Source: JAQVEM01 sp964616545 (GTDB lineage: Bacteria > Actinomycetota > Humimicrobiia > Humimicrobiales > Humimicrobiaceae). Taken from it: 64,000 nt of DNA. This document shows, piece after piece, positions 26,513-34,216 of this stretch (position 1 is its first letter; every line of letters starts with the position of its first letter). The stretch lies in NCBI GenBank assembly GCA_964616545.1, contig CAZTUA010000012.1, positions 1-64,000 of the forward strand, given 5' to 3'. The notes under the pieces are model-generated. The model searched no databases and was not told the DNA's origin. It saw nothing but the letters and a program-made list of their open reading frames with translations. The position numbers were made by a program, and so were the translations under genes.

Positions 26513-26567
26513 GGTAATGGATTTCTTTGATTTTAAAATTTTAAAATAAGTATAAGAATAATATCCA

Positions 26568-27794
26568 ATGGAAAAATCAGAAACTGATAATTATTTTAAA
26601 GAATTGCAGAATTTATATCTGGATAGGTTTGTAAGAAATAAGAAAGAAAGAACAGATATATTAAAAAATAAAAGCCCTGTAAATATTCTATCCCCTGGAA
26701 GAGTAAATATAATTGGAGAACATACAGATTATAATTTAGGCCTATCTATAAATGCAGCGATAGATAAACAGATATTTATAACAGGCTATAAAAACAATTC
26801 TAATTACATTGAAGTTTTTTCCAGATACTTAAATGATTCCGGCAGATTTTCTTTAGATAATATTGAATTTGATAAGAACAGGCACTGGATAAACTATATA
26901 AAGGGTGTTTTAAAGGAATATATTCAAAAAGGTCACAAAATCTCCGGTTTCAACATAGTTATAGACAGTAACCTCCCGATAGGTGCCGGCATCAGCTCAT
27001 CTGCCTCTCTTGAGGTCGGGGTTGCAAAATTCATTGAGGAGCTTTTTGATTTAAAAGTTACCAGGAAGACAATGGTAAAATTGTGCAACAGCGCAGAGAA
27101 CGATTTCGTGGGAGTAAACTGCGGATTTATGGATCAGTTCTCGGTTGCATATGGAAAAAAGGATTGTGTAATTTTTCTAAATTTTAGAGACCTTTCCTAT
27201 GAATATATCCCGTTTAACCTCGGGGATAACCTGATTTTAATTATTAACTCGAAAGAGGAGAGAAATCTTGCAGATACAGAATACAATAAGAGAAGAAAAG
27301 AATGCAATGAAGCAGTTAAAATAATATCCAGCATGATAAAAGGGAAAAAGATCACGTCCCTATCAGATGTTAAACCGGAAATGCTTGGCAGGCTGGAAGG
27401 CTGGATACCTGAAAAACTTTTTAAAAGGGCAAGGCATGTAATAACAGAAAATAACAGGGTTCTACGGGCAAAAGAGAATATTCTTAAAGGCGATATTAAA
27501 AAGCTGGGCCAGATATTATTTGAATCACATAACAGTTTAAAAATTGATTATGAAGTATCAACAAAAAGACTTGATTACCTGGTAAATAAACTGGGAAAAA
27601 TTAAAGGTGTCTACGGCGCAAGATTAATGGGGGCAGGTTTTGGCGGAAGCGTTATAAGCATTGTTAGTAAAGATAAAACTGATGATATTACAGGAATAAC
27701 AGGTAAAGGGTTCTCAAAAGAATTCGGTGTTGTTCCTGATTTTATAGAGTGCAAGTTATCGGACGGCACCGGTAGAGTAGTATCCAGAGATTAA
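26568..27794 (+). CDS. galK: Galactokinase
   Basis: 408 aa, normal length for a GHMP kinase. It phosphorylates galactose to galactose 1-phosphate, the substrate of GalT. The signature PGRVNIIGEHTDYN near the N-terminus, the ATP-binding GAGISSSASLEVG and the late GARLMGAGFGGSVI are all present. It is controlled by the TTGACA/TATTAT promoter and palindrome just upstream. galT lies about 4 kb downstream, beyond the sugar transporter. Confidence 0.95.
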   Translation: MEKSETDNYFKELQNLYLDRFVRNKKERTDILKNKSPVNILSPGRVNIIGEHTDYNLGLSINAAIDKQIFITGYKNNSNYIEVFSRYLNDSGRFSLDNIEFDKNRHWINYIKGVLKEYIQKGHKISGFNIVIDSNLPIGAGISSSASLEVGVAKFIEELFDLKVTRKTMVKLCNSAENDFVGVNCGFMDQFSVAYGKKDCVIFLNFRDLSYEYIPFNLGDNLILIINSKEERNLADTEYNKRRKECNEAVKIISSMIKGKKITSLSDVKPEMLGRLEGWIPEKLFKRARHVITENNRVLRAKENILKGDIKKLGQILFESHNSLKIDYEVSTKRLDYLVNKLGKIKGVYGARLMGAGFGGSVISIVSKDKTDDITGITGKGFSKEFGVVPDFIECKLSDGTGRVVSRD

Positions 27795-27879
27795 TAGAGA
27801 ACAAGAGACAGGTAAAAATGCAAAAAAAGACTGGTTAGAGAGGTGGATCAAAAAAGCAAAAAAGGCCCTGGTCCTGGAG

Positions 27880-27908
27880 TTGACAAAATTTTAATAGTTA
27901 GTTAAAAT
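27880..27908 (+). promoter_or_regulatory. Promoter of the sugar ABC transporter operon
   Basis: TTGACA (27880-27885), 17-nt spacer, TAAAAT (27903-27908). It lies in the 400-bp gap after galK and gives a leader of about 270 nt before the substrate-binding protein gene. Confidence 0.7.
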
Positions 27909-27932
27909 TATTAACAATAACATTGTTAATAA
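27908..27932. promoter_or_regulatory. Palindromic operator of the ABC transporter operon
   Basis: TTATTAACAAT (27908-27918) and its exact inverted copy (27922-27932) flank a 3-bp spacer. It starts at the last base of the -10, so it sits on the transcription start. The sequence is unrelated to the galK operator, implying another regulator. Confidence 0.65.
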
Positions 27933-28072
27933 CTTCAAATCCAAAATTTTAATCAGGGATAAAATAATATTAATTATTTAGACACTCAGAAAGCACCAGA
28001 AACAAAGACATTTATAGCGCTACACACATAGTCAGAGTCCGTAAGAAATATTAAAAAAAGACAGGAGGTGAT

Positions 28073-28177
28073 GTGCCGGTTAACAAAAAAAGGGGCTTGC
28101 ATACAAGAAGAATAATCGCAGTTATCACAGGAAGCATGTCCCGAGGCAGTTTTACTAAAGAGTCCAGAAAAAATTAA
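28073..28177 (+). CDS. Possible 34-aa leader peptide
   Basis: A short frame from GTG 28073 follows a strong AGGAGGTGAT site and ends 17 nt before the substrate-binding protein start. The peptide is basic (begins MPVNKKRGLHTRR) and resembles nothing I know. An overlapping ATG two bases earlier gives a 14-residue peptide instead. It could be a translated leader or only an extra ribosome-binding sequence. Confidence 0.3.
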   Translation: MPVNKKRGLHTRRIIAVITGSMSRGSFTKESRKN

Positions 28178-28194
28178 AAAAGGAGTTGTAAAAA

Positions 28195-29229
28195 ATGAAA
28201 AAGATGTTTTTATTGCTGACAGTTATTGCTGTAAGTGTGATAATGGTTCTGTCATTATCACTGTATGGATGTGGACAGAAAGCGACTCCGGCTGAAGGGG
28301 AAGAAGTTGCCGGAGGAAAACACTTTGAAGGAATAGACATATGGTTCTTCCCGGGTGGACCGGAAGGTGGTCCATTCGCAAGCGTTGTTTATAATGGAGC
28401 AAAGGCAGCGGAAAATGACCTGGGTCCTAACGTGACATATGTGTGGTCTGACTGGAATGTTGAAAAAATGATTTCTCAGTTTAAAGAAGCTGTTGCGGCA
28501 CAGCCTGACGGCATTTGTGTTATGGGGCATCCGGGAGATGATGCATTTGGTCCGCTGATAGATGATGCCGTATCAAAAGGGATCATAGTAACGAGCCAGA
28601 ATACAGAACTTCCGGAGTCCGAGGCAAAATATGGTGCCAATGGTTTTGGTTATGTCGGTGCTTCTAATTATTCTGCTGGACTTGCTCTGGCAAGACAGGC
28701 AGTGATGGAATTTGGTCTTTCCGAAGGAGATAAAGCTTTAGTCTGGGGGCTTCTGGCACAGGAAACCCGCGGACTGAGGTCAGAGGGCTGTGTAGACGGC
28801 CTGGAAGAGGCAGGACTGGTAGTTGATTACATGGAAATAAGTGATGAAGTGAACGCAGATGCAACTCTCGGTACACCTGTAATAAGCGGGTATATATCTG
28901 CGAATCCGGACGTTAAGCTGATAATAACTGACCACGGAGCTCTCACTTCAACAGTTGCAACTTATGGCCAGGGCGCGGGACTTGAACCCGGCGAAGTGAA
29001 TTTTGCAGGTTTTGACCTATCGGCAGCTTCTGTTGAAGCTATTAAGTCCGGATACCTGGGGCTTATAATTGACCAGCAGCCATGGCTGCAGGGGTATCTG
29101 CCGATTCTGCAGGTTTGCCTGACCAAGGAATACTATTTTGCAGGCCTTCATATTGATACCGGAAGCGGTTTTGTGAATGCGGAAAATGTGGACCTTCTGA
29201 CGGAGCTTGCAGAGAAAGGAATCAGATAA
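28195..29229 (+). CDS. Sugar ABC transporter substrate-binding lipoprotein
   Basis: 344 aa. The signal peptide ends in a lipobox with Cys26 (SLYGC), so the protein is anchored outside the membrane. The mature part is a type I periplasmic-binding fold of the ribose/galactose (CUT2) class, with the AAENDLGPNVTYVWSDWN and QPDGICVMGHPGDDAFGPLIDDAVSKGI segments and the DQQPWLQGYLPI block near the end. It delivers a sugar to the ATPase and permease downstream. GC is higher than for the surrounding genes. Ligand unknown; galactose is suggested by neighbours. Confidence 0.9.
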   Translation: MKKMFLLLTVIAVSVIMVLSLSLYGCGQKATPAEGEEVAGGKHFEGIDIWFFPGGPEGGPFASVVYNGAKAAENDLGPNVTYVWSDWNVEKMISQFKEAVAAQPDGICVMGHPGDDAFGPLIDDAVSKGIIVTSQNTELPESEAKYGANGFGYVGASNYSAGLALARQAVMEFGLSEGDKALVWGLLAQETRGLRSEGCVDGLEEAGLVVDYMEISDEVNADATLGTPVISGYISANPDVKLIITDHGALTSTVATYGQGAGLEPGEVNFAGFDLSAASVEAIKSGYLGLIIDQQPWLQGYLPILQVCLTKEYYFAGLHIDTGSGFVNAENVDLLTELAEKGIR

Positions 29230-29232
29230 CTT

Positions 29233-30036
29233 ATGGAAAATAACGCAGTAATTTCTCCAACACCATCTCCATCAGTAACTTCGCCTCTGGTGAAAATGGT
29301 AGACATACACAAATCCTATGGGGCAGTTACTGCGTTAAATGGAGTGGGTTTTACAGTTGGGAGAAATGAAATTGTAGGACTGATAGGAGATAACGGTGCG
29401 GGCAAGTCTACCCTTATCAAGGTGCTGACAGGAGTGGAAAAACAGGACAGAGGGAAGATTTATTGGAAGGGTGAAGAAATAAAGAAGCACACAGTTGAAA
29501 ATTCGCGTAATATAGGAATTGAAACTGTTTTTCAGGACAGAGCCCTTGCAGAGAAGCAGAATATATGGCGGAATCTTTTTATGGGGAGAGAATTAACCTA
29601 TGGACGGTCAGGATTTATAAAAATTGGTAAATCGCAAAAGGAAGCAATTAATCTATTAAGGAAGATGGTTGGGCTCACCCAGTCGGGCCTCAGTCCAAAT
29701 CTCGGTGTTATGGGGCTGTCCGGTGGAGAAAAACAGGGTATAGCCATCGCAAGAGCTCTTTATTTTGATGCCCAGTTAATCATTCTTGATGAACCCACCA
29801 ATAACCTGTCGCTTTCCGAAACAAATAAAGTGCTGGAATTTGTTAGGTGGATAAAAAAGAATGGTAAGTCCTGTATTTTTATAACTCATAGCATTTATCA
29901 CGTTTACTCGGTGGCAGAAAGATTTGTGATTATGGACAGGGGCAATATCATAGGCGAATTTCTAAAGAAAGACCTGTCAATGGACGAGCTTGTTGAGAAA
30001 CTGGAATATGTGGCCAAACATGGAGCACTGGCTTAA
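29233..30036 (+). CDS. Sugar ABC transporter ATP-binding protein (single domain)
   Basis: 267 aa, one nucleotide-binding domain rather than the duplicated form of RbsA/MglA, as in FrcA-type fructose importers. Walker A GDNGAGKST, signature LSGGEKQG, Walker B LIILDEPTNNLS and the H-loop ITHS are intact. The first 18 residues are rich in Pro, Ser and Thr and not part of the domain. It starts 4 nt after the binding protein and powers the permease encoded after a 167-nt gap. Confidence 0.92.
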   Translation: MENNAVISPTPSPSVTSPLVKMVDIHKSYGAVTALNGVGFTVGRNEIVGLIGDNGAGKSTLIKVLTGVEKQDRGKIYWKGEEIKKHTVENSRNIGIETVFQDRALAEKQNIWRNLFMGRELTYGRSGFIKIGKSQKEAINLLRKMVGLTQSGLSPNLGVMGLSGGEKQGIAIARALYFDAQLIILDEPTNNLSLSETNKVLEFVRWIKKNGKSCIFITHSIYHVYSVAERFVIMDRGNIIGEFLKKDLSMDELVEKLEYVAKHGALA

Positions 30037-30060
30037 AATGATGGCTGCACCATAAAATGG

Positions 30061-30098
30061 AATTTGCCCTGGTATTAAAAAATTAAGCTGGGCAAATT
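30061..30098 (+). other. Stem-loop between ATPase and permease genes
   Basis: AATTTGCCC (30061-30069) pairs with GGGCAAATT (30090-30098) across a 20-nt loop. No T-run follows, so it is not a standard terminator. Such an intercistronic stem could adjust relative expression of transporter subunits. Confidence 0.45.
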
Positions 30099-30203
30099 TC
30101 ATTAGCATTTGAGTATAAAAATTTAAAGTTTTAATTTATGCTGTTTTGACTGAAAAGTACAGGAGGAAAAAAATAAAACTGTGATAAAAGAGGAACGGAG
30201 GAA

Positions 30204-31226
30204 ATGCTAGAAAAAATAAAATTAAAGATAAGTGAGTCAAAGTTACAGTTAAGTATACTGGCAGTGCTTGTAATTGTATTTGTAATATTTATTATCGGGA
30301 ATCCAAGAACATTCCTCAGCTACAGAATATATTATGCATTTATGTCAACCATTCCATTTTCGGCAATTCTGGCTTTATCATTAACACCCATTATTATTTT
30401 AGGAGAAATTGATCTTTCCTTCCCATCGGTGATGGGTTTTTCAGCCTGGGTATTTTCTGCTGTGTTTAATCAAACAAACAATATTTATCTGGCATTTGTA
30501 ACCTGCCTGGCTATGGGTATCTTTGCGGGTTACTTAAATAGCGTGCTGATAGTAAGAGTTGGGATACCATCACTGATATTAACCATAGGAATGATGTTCC
30601 TCTGGCGGGGGCTTGTTTATGTGGCAAGCGGAGGCCATGGGCTGTCCCTTGTTGGTACTAAAGGAACACTTCTTTATAAGGCTCTTGTTGGAAGAATAGG
30701 AGGCGCGGTTCCTGCACAGACGATATGGGCTATTATAATTGCAGCGGTTTTTGCATTGATATTAAACCGCCACAGATTCGGAGCACACATACTTTATACT
30801 GGTGACGACGAAGTAAGTGCAAAAATGATGGGTGTAAATGTGGCAAGGATAAAAACAATTGTTTTTATGCAGGTGGGAGTTTTTGCCGCATTCGTGGGAG
30901 TTCTTGCAACACTTGAAGTATTATACCTGTGGCCATCAACAGGAGAAGGCTATCTTATGAAATCGCTGGCATCAGTTTTTATAGGAGGCACCTCGGTTTT
31001 TGGCGGCGCAGGGACCATATTCGGAACCTTTATCGGAGCCATCATTATGGGGTCGCTGGAAGCCGGTATAGTTTCAGGAGGAATTTCTGGATTCTGGACG
31101 CAGTTTGTTTTTGGGCTTGTAATAGTCCTATCCCTTGCAATTTATGCATGCATGAACAAAAGAATAAGCCTGGGCAGAAAAATAATAGGAGCTATAAAAG
31201 GACTGGCTGGAAAAAAGAAAAAGTAG
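30204..31226 (+). CDS. Sugar ABC transporter permease (CUT2 class)
   Basis: 340 aa, with about eight to ten membrane helices in the arrangement of RbsC/XylH-type permeases. Family blocks include LGEIDLSFPSVMGFSAWV, GIPSLILTIGMMFLWRG, GVNVARIKTIVFMQVGVFAA and the late SVFIGGTSVFGGAGTIFGTFIGAIIMG. GGAGG precedes the ATG by 5 nt. It forms the membrane channel of the importer with the binding protein and ATPase upstream. Confidence 0.92.
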   Translation: MLEKIKLKISESKLQLSILAVLVIVFVIFIIGNPRTFLSYRIYYAFMSTIPFSAILALSLTPIIILGEIDLSFPSVMGFSAWVFSAVFNQTNNIYLAFVTCLAMGIFAGYLNSVLIVRVGIPSLILTIGMMFLWRGLVYVASGGHGLSLVGTKGTLLYKALVGRIGGAVPAQTIWAIIIAAVFALILNRHRFGAHILYTGDDEVSAKMMGVNVARIKTIVFMQVGVFAAFVGVLATLEVLYLWPSTGEGYLMKSLASVFIGGTSVFGGAGTIFGTFIGAIIMGSLEAGIVSGGISGFWTQFVFGLVIVLSLAIYACMNKRISLGRKIIGAIKGLAGKKKK

Positions 31227-31416
31227 ACCCCCTGTTGTCCGGAATAAAAAAAACTTAAAAATTGGGATTTATAAGATTAATGGCATAAAATGTAGAAGAT
31301 TCTAAAAGATTTAGTATTTATTCTGGTTTTTACAGCACATATATGTCCGGATAGCAAAAGTAAATTAAAGGTGATTGGTAAATTAGAGTTAATTATCTAT
31401 GTAATCTATATAAGAG

Positions 31417-31611
31417 ATGAAAAGAGAGAAAGTGAAGTTAAATAAAAAAGTAACACAGGAAAAAATAATTAAAAGAAAAAGAAATAATAAAAAAAACAAT
31501 GCAGGCGAAAACCTGGATGAGAGGGAATTCAGGAAAGACTCTGGTCTTAAAAAGAAAATAGTGATAAAAGAAGACGGTAGATACCTGATCTATTATGATT
31601 TTAATAAATGA
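31417..31611 (+). CDS. Small Lys-rich hypothetical protein
   Basis: 64 aa. The first two thirds are highly basic and look disordered; the last 18 residues (KKIVIKEDGRYLIYYDFN) form a beta-hairpin-like unit with the pattern of short conserved proteins seen in other genomes. It lies between the sugar permease and galT in the same direction. The ribosome-binding site is weak. No function can be assigned; conservation of the C-terminal segment would decide whether it is real. Confidence 0.4.
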   Translation: MKREKVKLNKKVTQEKIIKRKRNNKKNNAGENLDEREFRKDSGLKKKIVIKEDGRYLIYYDFNK

Positions 31612-31665
31612 TATTAAAATTAATAATCAATTGTAAAATTATAAAAAAAATAATGGGGGTAAAAA

Positions 31666-32667
31666 ATATTAGAATTAAGGTATGATCCGGTTAAAAATAA
31701 GTGGGTCGCAATGGCGACCAAAAGGCAGGGAAGAACTTTTCTACCCCCAAAAGATTTCTGTCCCCTGTGTCCTACAAAAAATAAAAAAATAATTACCGAG
31801 ATCCCGCAGAGCAGTTATGATATCGTAGTATTTGAGAATAAATTTCCAACATTTGAGAGAAAGCCGGATAAGCTTGATTTTTTTAATAACCCTGAAAATA
31901 AAGGTGATTTTTCTTATTCAAAAATGCAGTCCAGGGGAATCTGTGAAGTTGTCTGTTATACCCAGAAACATGATCTGTTCCTTGAGGATATGCCGGTAAA
32001 AAAAATAAATGATTTAATAAAGGTCTGGCAGGACAGGTATTTTAACCTGGGGAATAAAAGCTTTATAAAATATGTTTTTATTTTTGAAAATAAAGGGAAA
32101 GAGATAGGCGTTACCCTTTCCCATCCTCACGGCCAGATATATGCATTTCCCTATATACCGCCGGTTATTCTCGGGGAAATAAAATCATCTGAAGAATTTT
32201 ACAAAAAAAATAAAAAATGTCTCCACTGTGCCATAATAGAAAGGGAATTGAATGATAAGAGCCGGATTGTTATTAAAAATGATGATTTTGCTGCATTTAT
32301 CCCATTTTATGCCGGCTGGCCCTATGAAGTGCATATTTATTCCCTGAGGCACCTTGGCAGTATATGTGAGCTTGAAGATAGAGAAATTCATTCTCTCTCA
32401 AAAACAATCAGGCAACTGATAAACGGTTACAATAAACTTTTTAGCTTCAGGATGCCCTATGTAATGGTAATGCACCAGAGACCGACTGACGGCAGAGAAC
32501 ACGGCTATTATCATTTTCATATTGAGTTTTACCCCCCGTACAGAACAGAGAACAAATTAAAGTATATGGCAGGATGTGAGCTTGGCGCGGGTACATTCAT
32601 AAATGATACTTTACCAGAAGAAAAAGCTGCTGAATTAAGGAAAATATTGGAAAAACAGAAACAATAG
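31666..32667 (+). CDS. galT: Galactose-1-phosphate uridylyltransferase, probable ATA start
   Basis: 333 aa from ATA 31666. It swaps UMP from UDP-glucose to galactose 1-phosphate (Leloir pathway). The catalytic HPHGQ motif, the zinc-type CPLC and the second-half CLHC are present. The family N-terminus (x-L-E-L-R-Y-D-P-x-x-x-x-W-V) is encoded before the first ordinary start, ATG 31711. The frame is closed by TAA at 31660-31662, leaving only AAA and ATA before LELRYDP, and GGGGG lies 6 nt before the ATA. Product is secure; the start codon is inferred. Confidence 0.88.
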   Translation: MLELRYDPVKNKWVAMATKRQGRTFLPPKDFCPLCPTKNKKIITEIPQSSYDIVVFENKFPTFERKPDKLDFFNNPENKGDFSYSKMQSRGICEVVCYTQKHDLFLEDMPVKKINDLIKVWQDRYFNLGNKSFIKYVFIFENKGKEIGVTLSHPHGQIYAFPYIPPVILGEIKSSEEFYKKNKKCLHCAIIERELNDKSRIVIKNDDFAAFIPFYAGWPYEVHIYSLRHLGSICELEDREIHSLSKTIRQLINGYNKLFSFRMPYVMVMHQRPTDGREHGYYHFHIEFYPPYRTENKLKYMAGCELGAGTFINDTLPEEKAAELRKILEKQKQ

Positions 32668-32752
32668 AGTATTATTAATATCTATAAAATTCTGGCATTG
32701 ATTGTATAAATTCATCCGGTAATTTTTAAACTTTAATATAAAAGGAATTAAT

Positions 32753-34216
32753 ATGGCAGATAAAAGTAAAAAGAAAAAATCCCGGTCCAGCATATCAGGC
32801 GAGATGAATACTCTCATGATGGAAGCACTGATGGACCACATTCCTGATAGTATTTATTTTAAGGACCTTGAAAGCAGGATTATAAGAGTAAATAAAGCCT
32901 GTGCGGAAATGGCTTATAAAATGAAATCTCCCGAAGAAGCGGCTGGCAAGACAGATTTTGATATTTTTTCAAAAGAGCATGCAAGCCAGGCGTACGCAGA
33001 CGAGCAGCGTATAATAAAAGCCGGAAAGCCCATAGTAAACATTGAGGAAAAGGAAACATGGAGATTTGAGAAGGAACCCAGGTGGATATCAACAACAAAA
33101 ATGCCCTTTTATGACAGAGAGGGCAATATAATAGGAACATTTGGTATTTCAAGGGATATTTCGGATAGAAAAAAGGCAGAAGAAAAAGTAGAATACCTCT
33201 CCTTCCATGATACCCTTACGGGCCTTTACAACAGGGCATATTTTGAAGAAGAGCTGAAAAGGCTTGATACCCCAAGGCAGCTCCCCCTTACAATAGTAAT
33301 GGGAGACGTAAACGGCCTGAAGGTAATAAATGATGCATACGGTCACACAAAGGGAGACGAATTCCTGGTAAAGATAGCCGGTGTACTTAAAGATGCCTTT
33401 AGAGATGAAGATATCCTGTCAAGATGGGGAGGAGACGAGTTTATAACAATTCTGCCCAGAACCACATACAGAGATGCACAGAAGATTGTAAGAAGAATTA
33501 AAAGCTTATGCAAAAAAAAGGAGACAGAGGGTATACCCTTAAGCATTTCCCTTGGAATTGCAACGAAAAAAGAACCAGAAGAAAACATAGAAGATGTAAT
33601 TAAAAAAGCCGAGGACAAAATGTATAAATGCAAGGTAGCTGACAGCAAATCCGTCCATGAGAGTCTTGTGGAATCTCTTAAGGAAAACTTGAAAAAAGGA
33701 GATTCAAGAAACGATACACGCATAAAAAAGATGGAAGAGTACGCATTACTTCTTGGAGAGAAATTAAACCTGTCCTCTGCCAAGCTTGAGGAGCTGAAGC
33801 TTCTTATAAATCTTCATAACATAGGAAAGATTGCTCTGGTTGACGAGATAATGTCCAAGAGAGGAAGGCTTACAAAGGAAGAATGGGGAATAATAAAGGA
33901 GCTGCCTTTGATAGGATACCGTATTGCAGAGTCCTCCCAGAAACTCAGACCCATAGCAGAGCCCATACTTGCTCACCATGAATGGTACAACGGAAGCGGA
34001 TACCCGAGGGGCATAAAGGGTGAAGAAATACCGGTAATCTCAAGGATATCTGCTCTTATAAATGCCTATGAGGCCATGACATCCCCGAGGCCCTACAGAA
34101 GAAAAATGACAAAGAAAGAGGCAATAGCAGAGATTAAAAAATGCAGCGGCACACAGTTTGACCCTGCAATAGCGAAAATTTTTACTGAAGCGCTAAAAAA
34201 GGAGAAAGAGAAATAA
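32753..34216 (+). CDS. PAS-GGDEF-HD-GYP signalling protein
   Basis: 487 aa, no membrane segment. A PAS domain (about 20-140) is followed by a GGDEF diguanylate cyclase domain with an intact RWGGDEF motif and an HD-GYP domain (about 310-480). In the latter the usual HDIGK is HNIGK and the usual DAYDAL block is NAYEAM, while HHEWYNGSGYP and RPYR are kept. It could make c-di-GMP and may have a weakened or lost phosphodiesterase activity. It ends directly against the convergent nadE gene. Confidence 0.9.
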   Translation: MADKSKKKKSRSSISGEMNTLMMEALMDHIPDSIYFKDLESRIIRVNKACAEMAYKMKSPEEAAGKTDFDIFSKEHASQAYADEQRIIKAGKPIVNIEEKETWRFEKEPRWISTTKMPFYDREGNIIGTFGISRDISDRKKAEEKVEYLSFHDTLTGLYNRAYFEEELKRLDTPRQLPLTIVMGDVNGLKVINDAYGHTKGDEFLVKIAGVLKDAFRDEDILSRWGGDEFITILPRTTYRDAQKIVRRIKSLCKKKETEGIPLSISLGIATKKEPEENIEDVIKKAEDKMYKCKVADSKSVHESLVESLKENLKKGDSRNDTRIKKMEEYALLLGEKLNLSSAKLEELKLLINLHNIGKIALVDEIMSKRGRLTKEEWGIIKELPLIGYRIAESSQKLRPIAEPILAHHEWYNGSGYPRGIKGEEIPVISRISALINAYEAMTSPRPYRRKMTKKEAIAEIKKCSGTQFDPAIAKIFTEALKKEKEK

